DNA from: Endocalyx cinctus
Lineage: Eukaryota > Ascomycota > Sordariomycetes > Amphisphaeriales > Apiosporaceae
NCBI GenBank assembly: GCA_001600455.1
Contig: BCKC01000014.1
Span: forward strand, 310,001 to 374,000
DNA length: 64,000 bases
Reading direction: 5' to 3'
This document shows positions 33,861-46,083 of the stretch, one piece after another (the first letter of the stretch is position 1; the number at the start of each line of letters is the position of its first letter). The notes below the pieces were generated by a model. The model was not told where the DNA came from and did not search any database. It saw nothing but the letters and a program-made list of their open reading frames with translations. A program made the translations under genes and the position numbers.

Positions 33861-34006
33861 TAACATAATTCTCGCATGTTAGACTAATTTTAAGAATTTT
33901 CCACCATTTTAACCCCTTCAACCTTCTCGGGCTCTTGTTCCATCCCAAATTCGCTCTCGAGTTCCACAGCGATCTGCCACGTGCGCTGTAAGCTTGAAGT
34001 ATAGAC

Positions 34007-35610
34007 TTAAAAGACCAGATCTCGTGTTAATCCAGTGAACTGGGCTGAGAACGCCGCGGAAGCAAGTTCATAAGCCTTGCCATTGGCAAGCATCGCCCGA
34101 GCGGACTCATTTTCAATTGTGCCTAATAGTTGAGAGAAGCTATTGTTGAAGACTGCGGCCGGAATGGCCAACCCCCAGATAGATCCGAAGCTCCGAATGA
34201 AGGCGAATGTGGCTGTACTGATTGCGGTATCACTGTCTTTTAGAGGGGCTTGCACAGGAGGCAGAAGACAGGCTATCGGGATGCCGATACCTAATGCAGC
34301 TAGGATCTCAAAAATAACATATAAAGCCTTATGTGAGTCGCGATTAAGTATCGAGCATAGACCGAAGCTAAGTGTACAAAAGGCAAAACCTGCGAGGTGA
34401 AAAGGTTTATACCGTCCTGTTTTGGCCATCATCCCACCGCCAAATGCGGAGCCTACAGGAAAGAAAAAGATAAAGGGAAGTAACTGAATTCCCGATTCTC
34501 TAGGAGATGCACCACGTACAGACTGAAAGTAAAGAGGAAACATGAAAAGAGGCCAGTATATGACGATGGTGTTCGAAAAAGCCAAGAAAAAGGCGACGGC
34601 GGAGGTTCGGTTTGTAAATAAGCGTGGCGGAGCAATAGGGTTCTTGCATTGCGGCAATCCTTGCCAAATCACGAAGAGTACAACGCCAAAATGACCGGCA
34701 AGAAGCCCTGATAAGACGCCGCCGTCGGACCATGGTTTCGTCGAGCCGCCGTAAGCGATGGCCCAAAGGATGGCTATAGTTGACGCCACGATCAAGGTTG
34801 CACCGGCCCAGTCGATGCTGAGAATCTGCTGTATAAAGCTATCGTTGTTTCGTGATCGCGACAACCGGAGCCAGAAAACGCTCATGACCAAGCACAATCC
34901 ACCAATGGGGAGGTTGATGTACCAAATCCATCGCCACTGGCCTGCATCGGCCAATGCCCCAGATATGACAGGGCCGGCAGAAGATACGGTAGAGGAGACT
35001 GCAAACATCAATCCAATATATGTGCCACGCTCACGCAAAGGCATCAGGTCTGAAATGATGAGCTCCACCACTAACGTAGGTTAGGCGTAATAGTTAGCGG
35101 TAGGTATTTTATTGTTAAATACAAGTGATGTATGTTGCCTTACTCATATTAATTCCACCTGCGCCTAGGCCCTGTACTCCTCGACCAGCAACGATTATGG
35201 CACCCGACACCGCTCCGCCTATCATGCCGCTTCCTAGCACAAAGAGCGCCACCGTAGCGATAAAAACCCAGCGTCGGCCCCAAAGGTCCGATGGCTGGCC
35301 TAAAAAGGGCTGCACGGCGGCCATAGTTAAAAAATAAATATTGACTACCCAAACATAACCCGCACCAATATTGAAGTCATGCACAATGGTAGGGAGCGCC
35401 GTCAAGCGCGCTGATGGTAAACGCTAGCATCAATGCACTCATAATGATCTAGAAACGCACACCCTTGGTTTGGGGACTGCCGTGCCCGGTGATGTGACCG
35501 AGAGTGTCCGGAAGCGAAGGTGAGACATCGCTACTTAGGTTAGGTATAACGCTTTTATTAAGATCGGACTCGCCGGTAGACCTCTGTCCCTCGGTGGAGA
35601 CCGTCACCAT
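34007..35610 (-). pseudogene. MFS drug transporter (DHA2-type) broken by nonsense and frameshift
   Basis: The gene starts at 35610 (MVTVSTEGQRS) and ends in the stop at 34007. The frame meets TAG at 35449-35451, exactly where the first helix begins (VRF-stop-IIMSALMLAFTISALDG). A small indel near 35405-35410 then shifts the frame before ALPTIVHDF. Everything after reads well: GQPSDLWGRRWVFI, GRGVQGLGAGGINM, a normal intron (donor GTAAGG, acceptor before 35078), QWRWIWYINLPIG, and helices to the C-terminus. DHA2 carriers have 14 spans and export drugs or fungal metabolites. The two lesions are upstream of nearly all membrane spans, so the product should be dead unless translation restarts internally. 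It lies between two P450 pseudogenes. Confidence 0.8.
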
Positions 35611-36209
35611 TCTTTTTAGATGATAAAAATAACGACTGAATTCAAGTACTAGGAATAGATGGATTAAAAAAACAGCATTATGAAGGAGTGCAAAGATAAT
35701 ATCGAGAAAGGTGACATGGGAACTCGTATGTGAGCGCACAAGAATTAGTTGCTTTCGTAGATTGCCTGAGCATATAACTCTTTCTGCCAAAAATATGGAA
35801 GGTTTCGTTGGGAATTGTAGAAATTCCACGCAGTTGGTTAATATACAAGTTTAATCCAGACATCTCGGACTGTTGGTTTTCTTACATTATATCGATTGGA
35901 TAACATAAAGGAGAAGATCCGATCCCTACCTATGTTACATGTAACCCCGCTTAAATTTAACATTCTATTACAACGGCCAATAATGCTCCCTTACTGCTGA
36001 GAGTCTTTTATGCAGCCTACACTACAAACCTAGATAACCAACTCATCAGACAAAAACAATTTGCCTTTGAACTTAATACCAACACCCTTTCGCACCCCCC
36101 CGCATTCTCTTTTCCCGTTTCCCCAAAATTCGACGAACTATTACACATATGACTTTGTAACCCTCCGCGTAAATCAAAGGTTTCATTTTATTTCTATAAG
36201 TTCGTACGA
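35611..36209. other. intergenic between pseudogenes
   Basis: The former divergent promoter of the MFS and P450 pseudogenes. No gene is supported. Confidence 0.5.
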
Positions 36210-37934
36210 ATGTTGCAGGCTGCGCTCCTAGTAGCCGCTCTCTCGGCTAGTTGGCTCCTCTGGAGCCTCTGGGGTAAATTTTCACCGGCCAAATCGCTGC
36301 TTGGAATACCTCTTGTCGAATTTGACGACGACAACTCAAGGGAGCGACACACTAGCGATGCAGGGAAGCTTTTAGAAAAGGGCTATGATACAGTGAGAGC
36401 CAACTCTTTTACCATCTCTCTCCAGATAAGCTGATTAGTTGGCATTTAAACAGCACATAAAACAGGGGCAGGCTTTTTGCATAAGGGATTTCTTGAATCC
36501 CTCCTGACCGCGCGTTTTTCTGCCCTTTAAGTACATGGAAGAACTCAGGAATGTGCCTCAGGAGAAGCTAAGCCTCCCTGCCATTTTCAATACCGTTCGC
36601 ACCCCTTCCTTGATAAGCTTCTCACCGAACATGTCACACTCTGACTAGACCGTTTTAGACTTCGACCATGAGCAAAGTCCGCGGTCCTCAAATTACCGAG
36701 GAGATCCAGAACAGTACCCGTGTTGATTTAAACCGGGCATTGAACAAACTCATCCAGCCTATGCAGACGCTGTGCTTCGGTGCTGCGCAGAAGGAGCTGC
36801 CAGTGTATTCAGACTGGACTTCAGTTGTACTATACCCGAAGATACTGGAATTATTTTCACAAATGTCGGCCCGCGTCATGGTTGGCCCCGAGATCTGCGA
36901 AGCTTGGTCCGCGATTTCGATGAGATATATCACTGGAGTGCTCGCCGCCCAGAATGCGATTCGGAAAAAGTACTACCCTATGCTCTACTGGACGGCCTAC
37001 TATCTCAGTCCGGAGCTGGCCCAAGTAAATGTCACGCGTCGTGAGGCTGCGGAGTTGGTCCGCCCGGTGCTCGAAGCTCGGCAGGCTGCTTATGCAGCTC
37101 AGGGTACGGGTGCGGAAAGGCACGACGACTTCATCCAATGGATTATGGACAACTACCGCGCGAATGGCAAAACAGTTACCCCAGATGATGTTGTGCAAAA
37201 TATTGTCATCGTCATGTTTGCGTCCATGCACGGTACCTCGTTCGTTGCGTTACAGTCGCTTTTCAGTCTCGTCAGCACGCCTGGAGCCCTGGATGATATC
37301 CGTGAGGAAGTTGATCGTGTCTCCAAAGAAGAGCTCAATGGCTCTCCTGCGTGGACCCGCCACGCACTCGGACAACTTAGAACGATGGATTCATTTATGA
37401 AAGAGACCTTACGCGTAAAGCCGTTTCAGGAAGGTCAGTGATTACTTCACCAATCCTCTCCTCGCATCTTATTACTCCCGCATGATCTTACTTACTAAAT
37501 TCTACTTGCAACATGCAGCAACGGTCCAACGCATTGCTATCGCACCGTATACTTTCAAAGATGGGTTGCATATCCCTGCCGGTACTGTGGTATCATTTCC
37601 CAACCTGCGTTACAACACGGACCCCACAAGCACTTTAATACCCAACGCCAGCACATTTGACGGCAGGCGCTAGTTGAGACGTCGTACGGGTTTCGACACT
37701 AGCAAATTTTAGTTTTCATCTACAGCCGAGAACGCATTTGACTGGGGTGGCGGTCCACACGCTTGCCCGGGACGTTTTATGGCTGATATAACCATCAAAT
37801 TGATCCTTATTTGCTTGGTAACTAAATATGATATGAAGCTTCCAGATGGCGGACGCGAACGGCCTGAGGAGTGGAGGAGGTTCATGGAATTAACTCCAGA
37901 TACTTCACTGCCTGTGATGATTAAAAGTTTATAA
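36210..37934 (+). pseudogene. cytochrome P450 with three in-frame stop codons, otherwise complete
   Basis: Exons 36210-36392, 36454-36594, 36659-37433 and 37519-37934 sum to 1515 bases (505 codons) in perfect phase. The parts are recognisable: membrane anchor (LLVAALSASWLLWSLWG), VRGPQITEEIQ, DLNRALNKLIQPMQ, an I-helix region (NIVIVMFASMHGTS), MKETLR (ExxR), and the heme loop GGGPHACPGRF. Three stops interrupt it: TGA at 36505-36507 (probably from Arg CGA), TAG at 37671-37673 (probably from Trp TGG, where the family has RW or RY), and TAG at 37710-37712 (probably from Gln CAG). All are single C:G to T:A changes. Skipping the first stop with a distant acceptor at 36532 is possible, but the other two cannot be spliced out. 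It is thus a young pseudogene. Confidence 0.85.
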
Positions 37935-37994
37935 GGTCAGGTAGAAAATTTTCCTCACATAGGTATGCATATCTAGATTCTTAAATTATCAGAA

Positions 37995-38058
37995 TATTAG
38001 AGCTTATGGATGTGGATTGGGAGCTTGGCAATCATATCGAATGTACTATGTAAATATC
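37995..38058 (-). repeat. dispersed repeat, module B fragment (copy 2, inverted)
   Basis: The reverse complement of the last 65 or so bases of module B (compare 28770-28834). It is directly followed by module A, so the element here is rearranged. Confidence 0.7.
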
Positions 38059-38083
38059 GCATTAAATTAAAGTCTTGCTACGA

Positions 38084-38222
38084 GAGGTGAGCTTGCAGCC
38101 CACAGAACGTCCTGAGTTTACAATTTTTACTGTGTTACACAGAAAAGATGAGATAAGAAAATGACAGGGGATTTTAAAGATGGTTCCGTAGAGGCGTGTA
38201 GAAGATCCTTCGTAAACTCAGG
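38084..38222 (+). repeat. dispersed repeat, module A (copy 2), MITE-like
   Basis: This is the best-preserved copy. CCTGAGTTTAC at 38111-38121 and GTAAACTCAGG at 38212-38222 form perfect 11-base inverted ends of a 112-base core. Confidence 0.82.
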
Positions 38223-38506
38223 CATTAGCCATTGATTATTTCCAAGGAGAATATCCTTGTTATATGGGCTCTTTCGAGTGATTTGAATGCAGTGGAAAAA
38301 AGAAAAAAAGAAGGCACTCGTAAGCCATGGCTAATCGACATTGTGAAGAATATGCCATAAGGAAGGGATTCTAGTAAGTTAGTATATAACCATTCGATTT
38401 AGCTCTGACATATTTATCTATCTAGTCTTAATTTTATTTCATGAAGAGAAGATAAAATTGAATACACATATGGTTTGATGACTAGGCTTTTCACTAGGCT
38501 TACAGC

Positions 38507-41500
38507 TCAAGAGACTTGATTGACGACATTCTCTGCCAAGGATGACAGAGATACTGTGTTGTCCAACAAATCTAAGAACGGCACGTTGATATGAAAGACT
38601 TGATAGAACCAGGTCCTAAACTCTGCTGCAATCATACTGTCCATGCCATAAACTGACAGTGGCTTCGCAACGTCAACTCTTTCAAGTGGGAGTAGGACGA
38701 GACTGCTGAATCGTCTCATGATCTTTTCGGTAATAAGTTCATGCAGGTCCCTCCCCGACTCTAGTCCATTCATTATATCAGCTGAAAACCGACCCTGGTG
38801 TTTTTGCGCTGTCATATGACCTTCCCCTTGCACATCACGTCCTAAAAAACCAGCTCTTGGGTCGCTGAGATTCATGTTTGTCACTTCAAATCCGGCATTT
38901 TGAAGAGCCTCCAATCCTAGAGTTTCCATACCCGTTAATATGTGGCAGGATGATGATTCATCGTACACAGGTACGCTTTCCTGATTTTTCGATAGTGCTG
39001 CGTCTACCACAAGAAGCATCTCATCCTCGTTCATAGGATGGATCCCATGACGACGCAATATGGCCTCGATTTCTGGGTTCTCGTGGAGATACCCGACCTC
39101 AGATATCATTCCGAGTCCAATTGATGTGGCCGGGAGACCTAGATGATGCCGATAGCGAGCAAAAATATCGAGAAAGAAACTTGCCGAGCAGTAGTTGGAC
39201 TCTGTTGCCGTCCCAATACTTCCAGATACAGAACTGGTCATCAAGAAGAAATCCAATTCATCATCTTTCCCTTGAATGCTATTGTGAATATTCCAGGTGC
39301 CTGAAACTTTTGGCTCCACCGCTCTATGCCAGGCCTCGTATGTCATAGTCGTAAATAACGTCTCCTGTAAGTAGTAAGTATGGTAATATCTTCTTAATCA
39401 AGAGCCAGATTATCGCTTGCTCAAGCTTTAGGCTTACCTGTAGTCCCATTGCAGCTTGAATTATCCCACCAATTTTCCCTTGGATGCAAGCAATGGCAGT
39501 TTCCACGTCCGAGCGACAGCAGACATCTCCCTGAACTACCTTACATGTAGCTCCTGATAGCTCTAGGTCTTCTACTAGTAAGCGAGCCGCGGGATTTGAT
39601 AAGCCAGACCGCCCGAGGAAAACAAACTTGCGGGCTCCTCGAGAGACCATCCACTTAGAAAGGCTTCGACCGAGACCACCCAGGCATCCCACCATAAAGT
39701 AGGTCTTTTCGGAATGGAAATTAGATCTCCATGTAGACTGATATGCTAAGATCTGTGCACTCTTATCTTCTAGGCTCACCCTTATTTTACCTATGCGGTT
39801 CCGCGACGAGAAGCGCCGCATAGCATCAGAAACCTGGGAAGCGTCAAAATATTCTACAGGAGTGATGCTTGATATCTTCCCGCCTCGGAATAGATCCAAA
39901 GTTCTGCCCAATAGCTTAGCCCACGCATTTTGGAACTCTGGGCGGCTGTCGTAGTACATATCACTCAGATCAAACGCCGTAAATGTCTTACTATGAAGGA
40001 ATCCGTCCATGTCGAGCTTGCCAAACTCGGTCATGTCTCGTTTCCCAATCTCGACAAATCTGCCGAATGAAGCACAGCATTTCCAGCTTGCGTGAAGAGC
40101 CTTCCCGGTGAGGGAGTTTAGAACAACGTCAACCCCGCTCCCTCCCGTGGCTTCAAGGATCTTCGGATAGAACTCTTCGTCACGAGAGCTATAAATGTTT
40201 CCTAGAGGGATTCCGAACATGCGTGAAAGGTATAGCGCTTTCTCATCACTCGATACGGTTGCAAAAATCTAGTTATTAATTTAATTAGCCATGCAGTTCG
40301 TATTAGGAACAATGGAATATAAACTTACCTTGGCCCCGAGGTGTTTGGCGACTTGTATTGCGGCATTTCCGACGCCACCAGCAGCCGAGTGTATGAGTAC
40401 CGCCTCTCCGGGCTGGAGCTGTGCTCGGTCGACCAACGCATAGATTGCAGTTGAGAAGGCAATAGGCATTGTACACATGATGTCAAAACTTTCGCTGTCT
40501 AGAAGCTTCTGGCAAGCCCAAGACGGCACGATTTCTGTTGTCTGGAAGTGCCCCGGGGCCATTACCACGACGCGGTCGCCACACGCTAAATCAGATACTG
40601 CCCCACCAACTCTCACGACTACTCCGCAGTACTCAAGGCTACAGGTAGCATCCCTAGTGTCTACTTTACCAGCGAAAGCGTAGAAATCTTTGGCATTTAA
40701 TCCAACGCACTTGACATCAACCTGAACCTGATTAGGTCCTAGCTCAATATCGCTCAGGGGGGCGACTGATTGGAAATATAGAGTATCAAAATTTCCAACC
40801 TTATCGATCATAAGCTTCGCGGGCTCTACGGAACTAAGTGAATAAGTAGCCCGTTCCCTGTTGTATCTCTGTTTGAAGTTTGTATTTAACTCGTTATCAG
40901 GCATGAAGCGACTGATATGGACGACGCCATTGCTCTGCACAAACTCAAAGTCAATTGCTTTAGAATCTTGGCTCAAGACCGCGGCCAAGTTAGAGAACAG
41001 GCATTTCTCTTTCTCCTCATTGTGTGTATGGAGATGATCGATGTCAAAGACATAAAATTTTATTGCAGGTTGTTCCATCATCACAGCCCGTGCTAACCCG
41101 AAGGCGAGAGCAAAGTTGGGACGGGGATTGGCTAACAGATCGCAAGAGGTAACCCATACTAGATGGGCTGCGTTTCCGGTAACATATTTGAGACGGTCCA
41201 GGTCGTCTTGGCAGATTGTATGTAGAAGAGGGCTCTTAATCTCGAGAAGCGAAAAAACGATGGACCCGGGCCCAATACTCCGCTCCGAAATATCACTCAG
41301 CTGAACCTGTACGACGTTATTGCCCATGAGACGGGTCAGGTAAAGCGCGAAGCGTGATGAGAAGTCGGAATTTTGTCTGTTAATAATATAGATAGGTGCA
41401 TTGTGATATTCTTCATGGGGTCTTTGGGTAGATTCTAATCGACCAACTATGATACGTTCATGCTGTTGGAGATTAACTTCGGTGGTGACAAATCCTTGTT

Positions 41501-44500
41501 TCTTCAAAGGATTTTCACCTAAAGAAGTGCTCAAACATAGAGCTACCCCATTTTGACCTAGCAACTTTTTGATTTGACCAATCTTTGTGTGGCAATAGGC
41601 TTCAGTGGAATCGTGAGAGGGAAGCAGCACTAGGTCAAAGCGCAGATCCGATGTTTTGGTGACTGATATGACGGGAGGTGAGACCCCCTGGGTCATATTT
41701 ACGACGTATGAGTGTAATTCATCGGCTTCACTGATATAACCGACGCTCCAATTAGATATAGGCGTTTGGGACCGCATATGAGCTTCCTCTATATTTTCTT
41801 CGCCATCTAGGCTTAATTGAGAACATCGGAGCTCAAGGATTCGAAGACCTGGTATTTTATGTGCGAAAAGAGCCAATATTGCTCCTATGCTGTCAGAAGC
41901 TTTTTTGACTCCATCGCACTGTGATATGGATCTCATTTTCTCCACGTACTCAGATAGGTGCTTCTGTGAGATCATCCCAAGTCCAAGGACGTCTGGCATC
42001 CATCGGACGCGCATCATTGGCTCCCTCTTTTTCTGTGACGAGCTCAAAGACCCGGTATTGTATGGAACTAATTTGGCCTCATTTATCTGACATAAAACGT
42101 TTCCTGTCTGGTTAATTAGCTCAGAAGTGAACTCAAATGCTTGGAATCCTATAGGTTTTGAAACCGAGAAGATTGAGTGGTTGAGAGGTGAGTCGATCAC
42201 CATTCTATCCGCCTGAACAACGATGGAACCAAATGATACCGGAACTTTGGCATGAAGCTCTCTTATAAGTCCGGAGGACGTTGAAATCAATGCCGCTTGT
42301 ATCATTGCGTCAATCGTTATCGGGTGCAAAACATACTCTGGCCCCACGTTCTTGTTGAGTCCTTGAAGAAGCGGGGCTTGCGCTGCGCATAATTGTTTGT
42401 CACGCCCGCGAGGAACTCTAACCTCTTGTATAGACTGAAAGTGACTCCCAAATTGTAGCCCAACTTCGGTCAGCCGGCTGTACCATGTGCGAGCCTGCCC
42501 TGGCACTAGAGTTTCGTCTGAGAAAACGCGATTTCGATGTATAGGTTGCGAGTCACTGTAACACATCACTGTGCCAGTAGCTCGTGTCATAGCTGTGCCT
42601 TCATGGAAAGACGAAACTCTGAACTCGTAACTTTCTCTGGAGACTTTTGCAGGTTGAAGAGTTGTGAAAATCTCTACAACATCGCTATCAGACATGGATA
42701 AGGCAGCAAGGATAATGACTTTTTCCAATCGGAACGTGATACGACTCTGAGATCGAGTGTCAAATACTTGGCTGGCTGCTTCTAGGACCATGGCAACGTA
42801 TGCAGCTCCAGGAAGAACTATGGAACCTTCCAGTTTATGGTCACAAAGCCAGGCAACGTCATCCACCTGCAGTTTGTTGTACCATGTATTCTGAAGCCCG
42901 TCCCCTCCCGGTGTCAAAGAACCAAGCAGTTCATGGCGTGGGTATTTTCTATAGCGAAACTCACTGCTCTCCCGAGATTCGTGCCAGAGTGCTTCACCGT
43001 ACGTCCAGGGGTAAGAAGGTAAGTTTGTTAGGACTTTGGGACCTGAAGCTCCAGTCTCTTGTATTACCCCTAGTTTGTTAACTTTGTCCCACGCAATGAG
43101 ATGACCTTGGAGATACAGATTTCCTATCATTTTGAGGACTGTCACAACGTCATTCTTTTTACGTGATAATGCTGATATATATGGGACATCTGCGGTCGAA
43201 ACTTCAAGATAGCTTCTGATCTGGGTAAGGGGCATTTGAAGTGTGGAATGTGGCCCGATCTCGATAATCTGAACGGCTCCTGCACCAATGATATTGCTCA
43301 TGGCACTAGAAAACAGCACGGGCCTCTCTAAATTTGTTCTCCAATAGAGAGCGTCTGGAGCGTCTGTCTTTTCTTCCCCAGTTACTGATGAAATCCATCT
43401 GACACTATGAGAGTTGACAGGCGTTTCATTCCCAATCTTGAAAACTAGAGAAAGCAGACTTTCATAGTGGGAGCTCACTATGGCCATGTGGTGGGAATGA
43501 TAGGCGCTTCCGTCTGTTGGAAATTTACGGGCAAATATTCCCCTTTGATGCAGAACTGTTAACAAGACGTCTATCGCATCGGCATCTCCAGAAATCGTTA
43601 CGTTCTCCGGTGAGTTGATGCAAGCTATGCTCAAGCGCCGATTCTGGCCGGCGGACTCGATCTCAAGTGCGGCTTCTGCTGCAGAAACTCCCACAGCCAT
43701 CATGGCGCCGTCTCTTCTTCCATACGCCTTCACAGCATAGCCACGGTAGTAAGCTATCTTTATCGCCTGTGATAAAGACAACCTCCCGGCTGTGAAGGCT
43801 GCTGCTATCTCGCCTGACGAGTGACCAACCACTGTTGAGGGGCTAATTCCCCATGATTGGAACAAAATAACCATGGCTATTTGAACTGCGGTACAGACTG
43901 GTTGAGATATATCTGCATCGTGGATTCTGCTTGTTTCTATGGGCTCGCTAATTATCTCTTGAAGAGTCCACTTTGGGGAATGAGGAAGACTGTGAATATA
44001 TGTATCCATCTCGTCTATAGAACTAGCGAAGATTGGAAACCTTTCATAAAGACGTCTACCCATTTGAGGCCATTGTGCCCCTTGCCCTGTGAATAGGAAC
44101 GCCACTTTATTAGCTTTATCAGGTGCTCTCTTAGACATCTGTATCGCATCATCCAACACTAGTGCTGCTTCGAGGTTCTCGTTATCTGCCACGAAGTATG
44201 TGCGATAAGAAAAATGGGTTCGTCTTAAGCTCAGCGTATAAACTAAATCAAGTGCTCTCTTGTTACTGCTGGCAAGATAGGATTGAAGCTGTCGAATTCG
44301 ACTCTCCAGCGACCTAACACTCTTAGCTGAGACGGGTACTAAATACCAAGCGTCGTGATGGCCATCTCTCTCCTTTCTCGCTTCTGATGAGATAGGATCG
44401 AATAAATTAGATGACTGAACGATTACGTGTGCATTCGCGCCTCCGTATCCAAACGAGCTGACACCTGCTCGACGCAGTACTGAGGTGCTAGTAAGCGCAG

Positions 44501-46083
44501 GCCAAGGTGTCAATCTAGTGACAACCTCAACGTTCCAATCCTTGAGTTTGATATTCGGATTCACTGTATTGACTCCAACAGTGGCTGGTATGAAACCGTT
44601 CTCAATAGCTAGCGCAACCTTCATAACTGAAGTGATACCGCTAGCTGCTTCGCTATGTCCCAAATTGGTTTTCACTGACCCTAATAGTAAGGGCTCCTTT
44701 CGGCCACTAAAAACGGTCGAAACCCCCTGAACTTCGATCGGATCGCCTACTGGGGTGCCCGTACCGTGACATTCAATATAGGTTGTGTCTTCAAAGTCGA
44801 AACCACTAGTTTCGTAGGCCTTGCGAATGACTAGTTCCTGTCCGACTGGAGATGGTTGAGTGATTCCAGGCGTTCGACCATTTCTGTAGTGTCCGTAAGC
44901 TTGAGTAAAGGCTCTAAATAATACGATGGGAAAGAAACTAACGAATTCACTGCCGTGGCCGGAATGATTGCTCGGATAGGGTCATTGTTCTCCAGAGCAT
45001 CTGCCAAACGTTTAATAAAAAGGCAGCCGATTCCTTCCCCACGACCATATCCATCGGCGTCTATGGAAAATGTATGGCAGGTTGACGTAGCGGAGAGAAT
45101 TCCAGCTTTCACGGTTGCCATTTGCTGCTGGGGAGCTAAAATCAAATTAGCTCCGGCTACGATTGCCGCGTCGCATTCATGGTTGTTGAGAGCAGTGCAT
45201 GCTAGATGAAGAGCATAAAGCGAAGAGGAGCAAGCTGTGTCGAGTACCATGCTGTTATCCTACCGTTAGTCCCTAAGCTGTACAGCTTGTAGGTAAAATC
45301 GACGGGTTTTCATATCGTACCTTGGCCCTTTCAAATTGAAAACATGGCTAATGCGATTTGCCAAGATCGCTGTTCCCATTCCGGTAGCAACATATCTGTG
45401 ATAGTATTCGGCGTCTCGATTCTGAATTGTTTGGTAGTCCATTGAGAAGCTCCCTACGTAGCAGCCTATGTTGGCGCCAGATGCCACGTCCAAGCCAAGT
45501 CCCGCACTCTCGAATGCTTCGTACACAACTTCCAGAAGCTTGCGCTGATGCGGATCCACTATTTAGCGCACCGGTAGTCAGTCATACCACTTGTAAATCA
45601 AAAGAAGATGGAACTAAGCTAGATGATATAATTATTTGCTAGTTCATAATACATATCACTTACTGTACTGGGCTTCCAAAGGTAGGAGATCGAAGAATTC
45701 GTTGTCGAAGAGTCTCGGGTCTTCCTGAAGAAAGTAACCCCCTGAAGTTGTCATGCTGCCTGGTCTATTTAATCCTCCAGGATGATAGAAGGCCGGAGCA
45801 TTGAATCGATTAAAGGGTATATCACATTGTCCTGTCTTTCCTTCGCATAAGAAGTCATAAAGCATGCTGGATGACTTGATGCCACCAGGTAGGCGACATC
45901 CTATGCGGAGTAAGAGGGTGAGCGGGTGTGCAGAGAGTGAACAGCAGTAGAGGGTGACATACCCATCCCCACGAGGGCAATCTGCCCAGGAGGCATATCT
46001 TTGTATGCAGAGGTAGCATCTACTTTAGGATATCCTGGGCCACTTGATTCGGCACCGTTTCTCCGGGATGAATTAGTTGACAT
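38507..46083 (-). CDS. highly reducing type I polyketide synthase, 2382 aa
   Basis: Seven exons (46083-45963, 45900-45664, 45558-45321, 45251-44943, 44883-40329, 40268-39438, 39364-38507) sum to 7149 bases with no lesion. The KS spans about residues 30-455 with catalytic Cys206 (DTACSSSL), His341 (ECHGTGT) and His378 (NLGHSEAASG). The AT is at about 560-880 (FTGQGAQW, GHSSGE). The DH is at about 950-1240 with its catalytic His in DHKLEGSIVLP. A methyltransferase-like region near 1330-1500 has LELRCSQL instead of the glycine-rich SAM motif, so C-methylation is probably lost. The ER is at about 1690-2000 (AAGGVGNAAIQVAK). The KR is at about 2000-2230 (catalytic Tyr in SNYCSAS). The ACP is at 2300-2382 (GMDSM). 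There is no thioesterase, so release must be in trans. It makes a reduced linear polyketide. It is divergent from a cupin gene. Confidence 0.96.

Larger units (their letters stand above)
37935..38506. other. intergenic with repeat module A and inverted module B fragment
   Basis: Mostly repeat sequence (see entries) between the dead P450 and the 3' end of the PKS gene. Confidence 0.6.

Noticed and set aside
36505..36507. TGA in the P450 as a recoded or spliced-out codon
   Set aside because: No recoding element is apparent, and two further in-frame stops downstream cannot be removed by splicing.
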